Positions 1 to 8,166 are shown, counted from the first letter of the stretch. The stretch: 11,605 nucleotides of DNA from Thioalkalivibrio sp. (GCA_007133115.1 SLNI01000141.1:1-11605), one strand, 5' to 3'. Program-made: numbers and translations. The notes: generated by a model from the sequence alone, not told the origin.

Positions 1-728
1 AGCCCCGTCGACGCCGAGGGCAGGCTCGCGAGGATGGCGGCGGCCGCCATCGCGGGGTCCGGGGCCCGCGTGATGGGCCGCCCCACCACGATGTGGCTAG
101 CGCCCGCCTCGAACGCATCCTCGGGTGTGGTGACGCGTTTCTGATCGTCGTCACCGCCGCCGGATGGCCGGATACCGGGCGTGACCAGCCAGGGTGAAGC
201 CCCGAGACGCGTGCGAAGCGCCCGCGCTTCCAGCGCCGAGCAGACCAGTCCATCGAGGCCCGCCTGGGTGATCGCCAGATCCGCCAGTCGCCCCACCTGC
301 TCCCCGGGGCTGCGGTCGATACCGATTCCCCGCAGCGTTTCGGCGTTGCTCGAGGTCAGGACCGTGACCGCGATGAGACGCGTTTCCGGACGCACTTCAC
401 GCACGGCCTGCACGCCCGCCTGCATCATTTCCAGACCGCCGCTGGCATGCAGATTGAGCATCCAAACCCCCAGTCGCGCCGCCGCACGGCAGGCACCGGC
501 GACCGTATTCGGAATATCGTGGAACTTGAGGTCCAGGAACACATGAAAGCCCAGATCCTGCAGCTTCACCACCAGGTCGGGACCCGCCGCTACGAAGAGT
601 TCGAAGCCGACCTTCAGTGCACAGTGACTCGGATCGAGACGCCGAGCCAACGCTTCGGCTGGACGCGCTTCAGGATAATCCAGGGCCACGATCAGCCGGG
701 GCCCGGAGTCTGGGGGATTGGAAGTCAT
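1..728 (-). CDS. pyrF: Orotidine 5'-phosphate decarboxylase, 3' end cut by window edge
   Basis: Decarboxylates OMP to UMP, the last step of de novo pyrimidine synthesis, in the cytosol. I translated this frame by hand: 242 codons are open from the ATG at 728 to the edge without a stop. Visible motifs are VALDYPEA (residues 14-21), Lys39 in ALKVG, the catalytic [11 protein letters not shown] block (66-76, with Asp66, Lys68 and Asp71), TVLTS (132-136), VTPGIRP (182-188) and the phosphate-binding VVGRPIT (214-220, Arg217). The family is usually about 230-245 residues, so only a few C-terminal residues should be missing. The start ATG overlaps the lapB stop as ATGA, so translation is probably coupled to lapB. 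The lapB-pyrF order is the usual one in gammaproteobacteria. I see no broken or missing key residue. Confidence 0.96.
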   Translation of the reverse strand, partial: MTSNPPDSGPRLIVALDYPEARPAEALARRLDPSHCALKVGFELFVAAGPDLVVKLQDLGFHVFLDLKFHDIPNTVAGACRAAARLGVWMLNLHASGGLEMMQAGVQAVREVRPETRLIAVTVLTSSNAETLRGIGIDRSPGEQVGRLADLAITQAGLDGLVCSALEARALRTRLGASPWLVTPGIRPSGGGDDDQKRVTTPEDAFEAGASHIVVGRPITRAPDPAMAAAAILASLPSASTG

Positions 729-1933
729 GGCAAGGCCTGTACCTGTGTCACGGGTTGATCGAGATCGAGATCCATGCCGCGCAGGGTATCCCAGCGGCGG
801 CAACTGGGACACTGCCAGACGTGGGCACGCCCCTGGTAACCGCAGTGGCTGCACTGATACAGCGGTTGGTTGCGCAACTGATCCATCAACGCCTTCTCGA
901 ACGCGGAAAACTCAGCACCGTACGCCTGAACCGCAGGCAGGATCTTCATCCACCGCACCGCCTCCAGCAGCCCCGAGGTCGGGACCGGGCGTTGTGCGAG
1001 GATCCGCTGCAGCTGCGTCAGGGCCTCGTCGAAACGGTTGGTTCGCCGGTACAGCCGCATCAGCGCGATGCTCGCAACCGTGATCCGCTTGCCGTTGGCC
1101 AGTTCCATCAATGTCGCTTCCAGACTCTCCAGCGCGTCAGGCGAACCCGAACCCATGTGTAGACGTTCCAGTTTCGGAACCACCAGCGTCGCCAGCGGCG
1201 GGGTGAGTTCGACGGCCTCGCGTCCGAGCCGGATCGCGAGTGGGATATCGCCTCTGCGTTCCGCCACCTCGGCCTGCAGCAACAGCGCGCGTGACAGTCC
1301 GGGACTCAGCGCGATCGCACGATCGACGTGTTCGAGCGCCTCTTCCATCCGCTGCTTCTCGATCGCCAACAGCCCCAGCTCACATTCGTAGTGCGCCATG
1401 CGCAGGGCCTCGAACGGAACCCCCTGCTCCTGCAGACGCGCCCCGATCCAGACCGCCTGCTGCCAGTCCCGCTGGGTCTCATAGACGTTACGCAAACCCT
1501 CCAGGGCGCGCACACCAGCGGTGGGCGAATCCATCAATTCCCGAAACACGTTCTCGGCGCGATCGAGCATGCCGGCGAGCAGAAAGTCACGGCCCATCTC
1601 GTAGGTGGCCTGGACGCGTTGGGCATCCGTCAATGACGGCCGCGCCGCGAGGTTCTGATGAATGCGGATGGCACGATCCACCTCGCCGCGACGGCGGAAA
1701 AGCCGACCGAGAATCAGATGGGTTTCAAAGGTTTCGTGATCGATCTCGACCACTTCGATGAAGGCCTGCAACGCTCGATCCGTTTGATCGTCGAGCAGAT
1801 AGCGCACCCCTTCCAGGTACCGGTCGAGGGGGGGCTCGCGGCTCATCGCCTTGCGTGACCAGGAATAGCGTGCCGCCAGCCAACCGCTGGCCGCAGCAAC
1901 AGGCAATAGCAGGAGAAACCATTGCCCGCTCAT
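725..1933 (-). CDS. lapB: LapB (YciM): TPR protein controlling LPS synthesis
   Basis: In E. coli, LapB is an inner-membrane protein with a cytoplasmic body that helps FtsH degrade LpxC, so setting the rate of lipopolysaccharide synthesis. This 402-residue protein is close to the E. coli length (389). It has one hydrophobic N-terminal segment (about residues 5-22) and a helical body (about 35-345) whose spacing and A/L/Y pattern fit successive TPR repeats. At its C-terminus is a rubredoxin-like metal site: CSHC (Cys361, Cys364) and CPSC (Cys375, Cys378), followed by WDTL. That architecture is diagnostic of LapB. The ATG at 1933 is six bases after the ihfB stop; a weak GGAAG lies upstream. The stop overlaps the pyrF ATG. 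Unusually, no lapA lies between ihfB and this gene. Confidence 0.94.
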   Translation of the reverse strand: MSGQWFLLLLPVAAASGWLAARYSWSRKAMSREPPLDRYLEGVRYLLDDQTDRALQAFIEVVEIDHETFETHLILGRLFRRRGEVDRAIRIHQNLAARPSLTDAQRVQATYEMGRDFLLAGMLDRAENVFRELMDSPTAGVRALEGLRNVYETQRDWQQAVWIGARLQEQGVPFEALRMAHYECELGLLAIEKQRMEEALEHVDRAIALSPGLSRALLLQAEVAERRGDIPLAIRLGREAVELTPPLATLVVPKLERLHMGSGSPDALESLEATLMELANGKRITVASIALMRLYRRTNRFDEALTQLQRILAQRPVPTSGLLEAVRWMKILPAVQAYGAEFSAFEKALMDQLRNQPLYQCSHCGYQGRAHVWQCPSCRRWDTLRGMDLDLDQPVTQVQALP

Positions 1934-1939
1934 GAGACT

Positions 1940-2239
1940 TCAGACTTCCGGATCAGCGAACGCCATGTTGACCCGCTCGCGCAGTTCCTTGCCGGGTTTG
2001 AAGTGGGGTACGTGCTTGCCCGGAAGCGCCACGCCCTTACCCGTTTTCGGGTTGCGTCCCACGCGGGGTGGCCGGAAATGAAGTGCGAAACTGCCGAATC
2101 CCCGAATTTCGACTCGCTCGCCATGGGCGAGTGCCTGGCTCATCCGCTCGAGCACGCCCTTGACGCAGAGTTCAACGTCCTTCGCCGGCAGGTGGGGGGT
2201 CTTGTCTGTAAGTTTTTCGATCAATTCGGACTTCGTCAA
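1940..2239 (-). CDS. ihfB: Integration host factor subunit beta, TTG start
   Basis: The beta subunit of IHF pairs with IhfA and bends DNA sharply at specific sites, acting in transcription, recombination and replication. The 99 residues cover the whole HU/IHF fold: TKSELIEKL at the N-terminus, EIRGFGSF (44-51), and the DNA-binding arm with GRNPKTG (61-67), whose Pro64 is the intercalating proline. The reading KSELIEKL with [12 protein letters not shown] points to IhfB rather than HU or IhfA. The start is TTG (2239-2237): an in-frame TGA at 2257-2255 rules out any upstream ATG, and a purine-rich SD (2243-2252) sits in front. A short extra tail (ADPEV) follows the conserved end. It lies 158 bases after rpsA, the usual neighbour, and six bases before lapB. 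Confidence 0.97.
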   Translation of the reverse strand: MTKSELIEKLTDKTPHLPAKDVELCVKGVLERMSQALAHGERVEIRGFGSFALHFRPPRVGRNPKTGKGVALPGKHVPHFKPGKELRERVNMAFADPEV

Positions 2240-2242
2240 TGC

Positions 2243-2252
2243 CCTTCCCCCT
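2243..2252 (-). promoter_or_regulatory. Ribosome binding site of ihfB
   Basis: The minus strand reads AGGGGGAAGG, ending three bases before the TTG; its GGGGGA core is about six bases away. This is the most purine-rich leader in the window. It supports TTG as the true ihfB start, because the same frame has a TGA five codons upstream and no ATG in between. Confidence 0.7.
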
Positions 2253-2272
2253 GGTCATTCAGCATCATGAAT

Positions 2273-2311
2273 CAGGGAAGCCGCCCGCCCTGGGAGCGGC
2301 CGGCTTCCCTG
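2273..2311 (-). terminator. Perfect 11-bp stem-loop between rpsA and ihfB
   Basis: Positions 2273-2283 pair without mismatch with 2301-2311 (CAGGGAAGCCG with CGGCTTCCCTG), leaving a 17-base GC-rich loop. It lies in the 158-base gap after the rpsA stop. On the coding (minus) strand the stem is followed by GATTCATGATG, with no T-run, so it does not meet the usual picture of an intrinsic terminator. It could instead stop 3' exonucleases and separate rpsA from ihfB message levels, or act as a weak or Rho-assisted terminator. The pairing is seen directly; the role is inferred. Confidence 0.5.
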
Positions 2312-2397
2312 CCTTCGAAACTTCTGGAACACCGGGCCGGACAGACTCCGAAACCCCACCGATCAGGCGAGATTCCGGAGCGCCGGAACCGCTCCCA

Positions 2398-4068
2398 TCA
2401 ATCGTTACGGCTGCTCATTTTCTCCTTGAGCAGGGCTCCGAGCGACGTGGTAGCGGCGGAGGCCGAGTAGTCTTGCACGATCTCGGCTTCTTCCTGGTAA
2501 TCCTTCGCCTTGATCGAGAGACTGATGGCGCGGGTCTTCTTGTCCACGCCCATGAACTTGGCCTCGATCTTGTCCCCTACGTTGAGCACACTGCGAGCAT
2601 CTTCGACGCGATCGCGGGAAATGTCCGCGGCGCGCAGGATGCCGTCGATCCCGTCGGCAAGCTCAACCACCGCAGCCTTCGCATCCACTTCCTTGACGAC
2701 GCCGGACACGATGCTGCCCTTGGTATGCTCGGCCACGAAGCTGGAGAACGGATCGCGATCCAGTTGCTTCAGACCAAGCGAGATCCGCTCACGCTCCGGG
2801 TCCACGGACAGCACCACGGCCTCGACCTCGTCACCCTTCTTGAAGTTGCGGATCGCCTCTTCGCCCGGCACCTGCCAGGAGAGGTCCGACAGATGAATCA
2901 GACCGTCGATGCCGCCTTCCAGACCCACGAACACGCCGAAGTCGGTGATCGACTTGATCTGTCCCCGAACCTTTTCGCCCCGGTTGTGATTGGAGGCAAA
3001 GTCTTCCCAGGGATTCTGCAGGCATTGCTTCATGCCCAGCGAGATGCGGCGGCGCTCTTCGTCCAGGTCGAGAATCATCACCTCGACTTCGTCCCCGATC
3101 GCCACGGCCTTGCCGGGGTTCACGTTCTTGTTGGTCCAGTCCATCTCGGACACATGCACCAGGCCTTCGACCCCGTCCTCGATCTCGACGAAGCAGCCGT
3201 AGTCGGTGATGTTGGTCACGCGGCCAAAGATGCGCGTTCCGGTCGGATAGCGGCGGGCGATGTTTTCCCACGGATCCTCGCCCAGCTGCTTCAGGCCCAG
3301 GGATACGCGCATGCGCTCACGATCAAACTTGAGCACCTTGATGTCCACTTCCTGTCCGATCTCGACCACGTCGGAAGGGTGCTTGACCCGCTTCCACGCC
3401 ATGTCGGTGATGTGCAGGAGGCCGTCGATGCCGCCCAGATCGAGGAACGCACCGTAATCGGTCAGGTTCTTCACGATCCCCTTGACGACCACGCCTTCCT
3501 GGAGGTTCTTCAGCAGTTCCTCACGCTCGGCGCTGTACTCCTGCTCGACCACGGCACGGCGGGACACGACCACGTTGTTACGGCGGCGATCGAGCTTGAT
3601 CAGCTTGAATTCCAGTTCCTTGCCTTCGAGGTACGCGGTGTCGCGTACCGGACGCACGTCCACGAGTGAACCGGGGAGGAATGCACGGATATCGCCGAGT
3701 TCGACGGTGTACCCGCCCTTGACCTTGCCGGAGATCAGGCCGATGACGTATTTCTCGTCTTCCATTGCCCCTTCCAGACGATCCCAGGCCTTCGCACGCT
3801 TGGCCTTTTCGCGAGACATGCGGGTTTCGCCGAAACCATCCTCTGCCGATTCAAGGGCCACCTCGACGACATCACCGACCTGAACTTCCAGCTCGCCCCG
3901 CTCGTTCATGAACTGCTCGGTGGGGATCACGCCTTCGGACTTGAGACCGGCGTTCACCAGGACCACATCGGGACCGACGTGAATCACGGTGGCACTGAGA
4001 ATGGCACCCGGCTGCATCTGGGTGTAGGCCATGCTCTCTTCGAGCATCTGCGCAAAACTTTCACTCAT
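2398..4068 (-). CDS. rpsA: 30S ribosomal protein S1
   Basis: S1 binds mRNA on the 30S subunit and unwinds and docks leaders that have weak SD sequences. The 556 residues match the E. coli length (557). Six S1 (OB-fold) domains follow in order at roughly 21-87, 105-171, 192-260, 277-347, 364-434 and 451-520. Domains 3-5 show the clearest repeat signature, such as [18 protein letters not shown] and [19 protein letters not shown]. The first two are divergent, as expected of the ribosome-binding end. I chose the ATG at 4068 (MSESFAQ), which matches the family N-terminus; the open frame continues 16 codons upstream without similarity. The start has no good SD, only AGG about 12 bases away, which resembles the atypical E. 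coli rpsA start region. cmk lies upstream and ihfB downstream. Confidence 0.98.
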   Translation of the reverse strand: MSESFAQMLEESMAYTQMQPGAILSATVIHVGPDVVLVNAGLKSEGVIPTEQFMNERGELEVQVGDVVEVALESAEDGFGETRMSREKAKRAKAWDRLEGAMEDEKYVIGLISGKVKGGYTVELGDIRAFLPGSLVDVRPVRDTAYLEGKELEFKLIKLDRRRNNVVVSRRAVVEQEYSAEREELLKNLQEGVVVKGIVKNLTDYGAFLDLGGIDGLLHITDMAWKRVKHPSDVVEIGQEVDIKVLKFDRERMRVSLGLKQLGEDPWENIARRYPTGTRIFGRVTNITDYGCFVEIEDGVEGLVHVSEMDWTNKNVNPGKAVAIGDEVEVMILDLDEERRRISLGMKQCLQNPWEDFASNHNRGEKVRGQIKSITDFGVFVGLEGGIDGLIHLSDLSWQVPGEEAIRNFKKGDEVEAVVLSVDPERERISLGLKQLDRDPFSSFVAEHTKGSIVSGVVKEVDAKAAVVELADGIDGILRAADISRDRVEDARSVLNVGDKIEAKFMGVDKKTRAISLSIKAKDYQEEAEIVQDYSASAATTSLGALLKEKMSSRND

Positions 4069-4161
4069 GGGTTGGTTGAACCTGTGGTTGTCACGGTCTG
4101 TAGCGGAATGCCACATCCGGGTTTGGGTTTGAAAACCCCGCTTGCGCGGGAATGAAAAGCC
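4069..4161 (-). promoter_or_regulatory. rpsA leader / cmk-rpsA intergenic region with small hairpin
   Basis: This 93-base gap carries, on the minus strand, CCCGC-GCAA-GCGGG (stem bases 4137-4141 and 4146-4150), a GNRA-type tetraloop, followed at once by GTTTTC. It could be a weak terminator for cmk or a leader structure of rpsA. The GGG of its right arm can alternatively pair, as GGGTTT, with either of two tandem AAACCC copies (plus-strand GGGTTTGGGTTT, 4119-4130). I see no convincing -35/-10 pair. In E. coli, rpsA is autoregulated by S1 at a start region without a good SD; the same may hold here, by inference. Confidence 0.4.
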
Positions 4162-4863
4162 TTATTGCTGTTGCTGCGCCCTGCGTACGGAAAGCACCGA
4201 ACCCAGCCGTTCCAGGATCATCGAGACCACGCCCTGAGCATCGATTGCGGTGCAGTCCAGGATCCAGGCATCGGCTGCCGGCTTCAATGGTGCGGTGGCC
4301 CGCTCGGTGTCCCGGCGGTCGCGCGCTTCCATTTCTTTCCGGAGGGCGCGAAGGTTAGCACTAAGTCCTTGTTCCTTCAACTGCTTGTAGCGGCGATTTG
4401 CGCGCTCCTCGACAGTGGCCGTAAGGAACACCTTGAGCGTGGCGTCCGGGAAAACCACCGTGCCCATATCCCGACCATCGGCGACCAGGCCCGGAGCCGA
4501 CGCGAACGCCCGCTGGCGCTCCAGAAGCGCGTCCCGAACTTCGGGGATGGTGGCGACTCGCGATGCGTCACTGCCCGCGCTTTCGGTTCTCAGCTGCGCG
4601 TCGACGCGCTTCCCCTCCAGCCAGGTCTGCACCAGATCACCGGCTTCCTGAACTCGAAATTCGACATCAAGCTCCCTCGCAATATCCGTAAGTTGCGAGA
4701 CATTAATGAAGTCGATTGAACGATTCCTCGCCGCCAGCCCCACCAGTCTGTACAGAGCGCCGCTATCGAGCAGGTGCCAGCCGAGTTCCCCCGCCAGCCG
4801 CTTGCTCACGGTACCCTTGCCGGCGCCTCCCGGGCCGTCGATGGTCAGCACTGGCGGGTTCAT
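4162..4863 (-). CDS. cmk: Cytidylate (CMP/dCMP) kinase
   Basis: Phosphorylates CMP and dCMP with ATP, recycling the CMP released by RNA decay and lipid synthesis. The 233-residue protein is near the family length (about 225). The P-loop is GPGGAGKGT (10-18, Lys16), followed by the CMP-binding LLDSGALYR (31-39), then DGRDMGTVVFPDA (129-141) and the arginine-rich lid around RDRRDTER (171-178). I took the ATG at 4863, because it gives the standard MNPPVLTIDGPG start and overlaps the aroA stop as ATGA; an upstream ATG in the open frame would add 24 residues without similarity. The C-terminus ends in a short QQQQ run. The aroA-cmk-rpsA order is typical of proteobacteria. The TAA stop is 93 bases before rpsA. 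Confidence 0.96.
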   Translation of the reverse strand: MNPPVLTIDGPGGAGKGTVSKRLAGELGWHLLDSGALYRLVGLAARNRSIDFINVSQLTDIARELDVEFRVQEAGDLVQTWLEGKRVDAQLRTESAGSDASRVATIPEVRDALLERQRAFASAPGLVADGRDMGTVVFPDATLKVFLTATVEERANRRYKQLKEQGLSANLRALRKEMEARDRRDTERATAPLKPAADAWILDCTAIDAQGVVSMILERLGSVLSVRRAQQQQ

Positions 4864-6164
4864 GCGCGAATCCCCAGACCCGCCGCACGCGCCATCTCCG
4901 GAAACCCCGGGAAAGAAGTCGCCACGTTCGCACAATCCCGAATTTCCAGGGATCCCTCGGAACGCAGCGCGGCCATCGCGAAGGACATGGCGATCCGATG
5001 GTCACCATGACTTTCGATCACGCCCTTTCCGAGGGATTCCCGACCGCGGATGCGGATTCCGTCCGGCCGGACCTCGCATTCCACCCCCAGCACGCCGAGC
5101 CCATCCGCCATCACCTGGATGCGATCGCTTTCCTTCACACGCAGTTCCTCGGCGCCCGTGAGCAGCGTATCGCCATCGGCGCAGGCCGCCGCGACGAAGA
5201 GTGCGGGAAACTCATCGATGGCCAGCGGCACCAGCTCCCGCGGAATCTCGATACCGTGCAACGGGGCCCATTGCACCCGGAGATCGGCCACGGGCTCGCC
5301 CCCGATCTCGCGTCGTTCGAGCACCTCGATGGAGGCACCCATCAGGCGCAGAATATCGATCACACCGGTCCGCGTCGGGTTTACGCCCACGTGACGCAGG
5401 AGCACGTCGGAGCCCGGTGCGATGGTGGCCCCGACCAGGAAGAAGGCAGCCGAGGAAATATCCGCGGGAACATCCACCGGGCACGCCCGCAACCGTCCGC
5501 CACCGACCAGGCATACCGTGGATCCGTCCCGACGCACCTCGTAGCCGAACCCCTGGAGCATCCGCTCAGTGTGATCGCGCGTCGGTGCGGGTTCGGTGAC
5601 ACAGGTCTCACCCCGGCTCCACAAGCCGGCAAGCAGCAGTGCCGATTTGACCTGGGCGCTCGCCACAGCCAGCGTGTGCCGCTGCCCCGCAAGCAACTGT
5701 CCACCCCGCACCCTGAGCGGTGGCGTGCCGGACTCGGTGGTGTCGATCCGCGCACCCATGCGCGCAAGGGGTTCGGTCACCCGACGCATCGGCCGACGGC
5801 TCAGGGAAGCATCCCCGGCCAGCACACTATCGAATTCCTGCCCCGCCAGAACCCCGCAAAGCAGCCGCATCGCGGTACCCGAATTACCCATATCCAGGGG
5901 TCCGCCGGGGGCCTTCAGACCTTGCAGCCCGACCCCATCGATGATCACGGTGTTCGATTCCTGGCGCTCAATCGGTACGCCCATGGCCTGGAATGCCGCC
6001 AGCGTGGCCAGGCAATCCTCGCCATCCAGAAACCCCGTCACCGTGGTCCGCCCCTCGGCGAGCGCCCCCAGCATGATGGACCGGTGGGAGATGGACTTGT
6101 CGCCCGGGACACGAAGGTCACCGCGCAGGGAACCCCCTGGCGACAGAGAAAAGGTTGATGTCAT
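4860..6164 (-). CDS. aroA: 3-phosphoshikimate 1-carboxyvinyltransferase (EPSP synthase), class II type
   Basis: Joins shikimate 3-phosphate and PEP to give EPSP, the sixth shikimate-pathway step. The 434 residues carry all four motifs I associate with class II enzymes: GDKSISHR (21-28), SAQVK (169-173), RDHTE (196-200) and NPTR (262-265). Other active-site blocks are RPMRRV (124-129), IDEFP (316-320), VKESDR (343-348) and HGDHRIAMS (386-394). Long stretches resemble the Agrobacterium CP4 enzyme (RDHTE-MLQGFG, NPTRTG). The PEP/glyphosate loop reads GNSGTAMR (93-100) with Gly96, not the alanine of CP4. The ATG at 6164 is five bases after the tyrA stop, and the end overlaps cmk. In Pseudomonas and relatives tyrA and aroA are fused; here they are separate and in different frames. 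Confidence 0.97.
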   Translation of the reverse strand: MTSTFSLSPGGSLRGDLRVPGDKSISHRSIMLGALAEGRTTVTGFLDGEDCLATLAAFQAMGVPIERQESNTVIIDGVGLQGLKAPGGPLDMGNSGTAMRLLCGVLAGQEFDSVLAGDASLSRRPMRRVTEPLARMGARIDTTESGTPPLRVRGGQLLAGQRHTLAVASAQVKSALLLAGLWSRGETCVTEPAPTRDHTERMLQGFGYEVRRDGSTVCLVGGGRLRACPVDVPADISSAAFFLVGATIAPGSDVLLRHVGVNPTRTGVIDILRLMGASIEVLERREIGGEPVADLRVQWAPLHGIEIPRELVPLAIDEFPALFVAAACADGDTLLTGAEELRVKESDRIQVMADGLGVLGVECEVRPDGIRIRGRESLGKGVIESHGDHRIAMSFAMAALRSEGSLEIRDCANVATSFPGFPEMARAAGLGIRA

Positions 6165-6169
6165 GTCGT

Positions 6170-7051
6170 CTACTGATCCAGTTGAACCTGCATTTTTTCG
6201 CTGAAGCGGTCCCGCGCCTTCTTCGCAAAGGCAAAACGCGATTCCAGCGTCGCTGCGTCACTCTCGGCGATCTGCGCGCGCAGGGTCTCGAGATCGCGCT
6301 GAAACCGCTCCATCACCTCGAGCAACGCCTCGCGATTGGCGATGCAGATGTCGCGCCAGACCACGGGGTCGCTCGAGGCAATCCGTGTGAAATCGCGGAA
6401 GCCACCCGCGGCATAATGGAAAATCTCGTCGCTCTCGCTGAGTCGCGCCAGGGATTCGACCAGGGCGAAGGCGAGCACATGCGGCAGATGGCTGGTCGCG
6501 GCCAGCACGTGATCGTGGTGGGCCGGCGTCATGAATTCGATTCGAGCGCCGGCATCCCGCCACATCTGGGCGATGCGGTCGGTTGCCATGGGGCTGGTCT
6601 CGTCGGCCGGCGTGAGGATGACCAGGCGCTCGCGGAACAGCTCCGCAAAAGCCGCGCCGACCCCGCTCTTCTCGGTACCCGCAATCGGGTGCCCTGCCAC
6701 GAAATTGCGCGGAAGATGGCCGAAACCGGCTCGGATCGATTCAATCACCGCCTGCTTGCTGCTGCCCACGTCGGTCAACAGTGCCGACTCGGGCCAGTGC
6801 CCGGATAGGGCTTCGGCAAGCCCCTGCATCGAACCGAGCGGTACCGCCAGCACGCCCACATCGGCGCCCTCGCACGCCTCGACGGGATCCGTGGTCCAGC
6901 GATCGATAACCCCGAGACGCTGCGCCTCCTCGAGGTTCGCGGCATTGCGGGAACAGCCGACGACCTCGACCACGTGGCCCGCCTGGCGCAGCGCGAGCGC
7001 AAGCGAGCCGCCGATCAGTCCCACCCCGAAAATGACCAGGCGCTGGATCAT
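6170..7051 (-). CDS. tyrA: Prephenate (cyclohexadienyl) dehydrogenase
   Basis: Oxidatively decarboxylates prephenate (or arogenate) on the route to tyrosine. The 293-residue protein begins with a Rossmann motif, GVGLIGGS (9-16), then TDVGSSK (93-99), the substrate and catalytic block GHPIAGTEKSG (120-130, His121) and HHDHVLAATSHLPH (178-191). It is the monofunctional form, with no chorismate mutase domain and no room for a C-terminal ACT domain, so feedback control, if any, must act at the catalytic site. The end of the second Rossmann strand reads VVGCSRN (30-36), without the acidic residue typical of NAD-specific members, so NADP use or mixed use is possible. The ATG overlaps the hisC stop as ATGA, and aroA begins five bases after the TAG. 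Confidence 0.95.
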   Translation of the reverse strand: MIQRLVIFGVGLIGGSLALALRQAGHVVEVVGCSRNAANLEEAQRLGVIDRWTTDPVEACEGADVGVLAVPLGSMQGLAEALSGHWPESALLTDVGSSKQAVIESIRAGFGHLPRNFVAGHPIAGTEKSGVGAAFAELFRERLVILTPADETSPMATDRIAQMWRDAGARIEFMTPAHHDHVLAATSHLPHVLAFALVESLARLSESDEIFHYAAGGFRDFTRIASSDPVVWRDICIANREALLEVMERFQRDLETLRAQIAESDAATLESRFAFAKKARDRFSEKMQVQLDQ

Positions 7052-8166
7052 GCTGCCAGTACGCGGTCGAGCGCCAGCAGGAAACGCGCGTTCTCCGCCG
7101 CCCGCCCGATCGTGACCCGCAGGTGGGTCGGCAGACCATAGTTGGCCACTGGCCGCACGATCACGCCCTCGCGGAGCAGCGCGTCATACACCGCCCCCGG
7201 AGGTCGGCGTACGTCGAAGGTGATGAAATTCCCGACCGACGGGATGTAGTCGAGGCCGCGCGCGTCCAGACCTTCGCCCACCTGGCGCAGACCTTCCCGG
7301 TTCACGCGCACGCTTTTCTGCACATGTTCGGTGTCCGCCAGTGCCGCGAGTCCCGCGACCTGTGCCAGCGAGTTGACGTTGAACGGCTGCCGAACGCGGT
7401 TCAACAGCTCCGCGACCGGGGTCGAACTGACCGAATACCCCAGACGCAACCCGGCCAGCCCGTGGATCTTGGAGAAGGTCCGGGTCACGATCAGGTTCGG
7501 GTACCGCTCAACCCACTGCGTGGCGTCGGGGTAGCCGGGGGCCTCGACGTACTCGGCATAGGCCTCGTCGACCACAACGAGGGTCTCCTCCGGCAACTGC
7601 GCCACGAAAGCCTCCAGTGCCCCCGCCTCCAGCCAGGTCCCCGTGGGGTTGTTCGGGTTGGCCACGAACACCACGCGCGTGTCGGCATCGACCCGCGCGG
7701 CCATCGCGGCCAGGTCATGTCCAAACGGCTGATCCGCCGTCGCGGCAAGTGCAGGTGCCGCTCGGCCTTCCGCGGAAACCGCCTGGACCACCAGCGGATA
7801 CACGGCAAAGGCGTGCTGCGAGAACACCGCATTACGACCCGGCGCGAGCCAGGTCCGAGCCATCAGTTCAAGAATCTCGTTGGAACCGTTGCCCAGAATG
7901 ATCTGAGGGGTCGCCACACCGTGGCGCTCGGCCAATGCCTGCTTCAGCGCAAAGCCGTTGCCGTCCGGATACAGGTGCAGGTTTCCGAGAACATCCCGCA
8001 GCGACTCCAGCGCGCGCGGACTCGGCCCCAGCGGATTTTCGTTCGAGGCCAGCTTCACCGCATCGCGGATGCCCAGTTCACGCTCCAGCGTCTCGACAGG
8101 CTTGCCCGGCTCATAGGGACGCAGGGCCTGCACGCCCGGAACCGCCAGCGCAGCAAAGTCAATCAT
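7048..8166 (-). CDS. hisC: Histidinol-phosphate aminotransferase (PLP)
   Basis: A class I/II PLP aminotransferase that converts imidazole-acetol phosphate to histidinol phosphate. Its 372 residues show SNENPLGPSP (41-50), the PLP-phosphate block GNGSNE (92-97), NPNNPTGT (170-177), VVDEAYAEY (198-206) and the Schiff-base lysine in FSKIHGLAGLRLGY (231-244, Lys233, with Arg241). This matches HisC rather than AspC or TyrB. The ATG at 8166 has AGGA nine bases upstream, 73 bases after the pheA stop, and its stop overlaps tyrA. No other his genes are near. Its place between pheA and tyrA suggests that it also, or mainly, transaminates phenylpyruvate or prephenate; that is inference from context. Such hisC copies are often a second paralogue (hisC2), which cannot be judged from this window. 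Confidence 0.94.
   Translation of the reverse strand: MIDFAALAVPGVQALRPYEPGKPVETLERELGIRDAVKLASNENPLGPSPRALESLRDVLGNLHLYPDGNGFALKQALAERHGVATPQIILGNGSNEILELMARTWLAPGRNAVFSQHAFAVYPLVVQAVSAEGRAAPALAATADQPFGHDLAAMAARVDADTRVVFVANPNNPTGTWLEAGALEAFVAQLPEETLVVVDEAYAEYVEAPGYPDATQWVERYPNLIVTRTFSKIHGLAGLRLGYSVSSTPVAELLNRVRQPFNVNSLAQVAGLAALADTEHVQKSVRVNREGLRQVGEGLDARGLDYIPSVGNFITFDVRRPPGAVYDALLREGVIVRPVANYGLPTHLRVTIGRAAENARFLLALDRVLAA

Noticed and set aside
2239..3669. 476-codon plus-strand open frame opposite rpsA and ihfB
   Set aside because: It is the mirror of two unmistakable conserved genes in GC-rich DNA, shows no recognisable domain, and is rich in His, Asp and Leu as expected from antisense of S1 codons.
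4716..6158. 480-codon plus-strand open frame opposite aroA and the cmk start
   Set aside because: Antisense shadow of aroA. Composition is dominated by Arg, Pro, Gly and His, with no motif or convincing RBS.
6165..6172. A frameshifted TyrA-AroA fusion like that of Pseudomonas
   Set aside because: tyrA has a proper C-terminus and a TAG stop, and aroA has its own ATG and a normal-length N-terminus five bases later. Two separate genes explain the data without a sequencing error.
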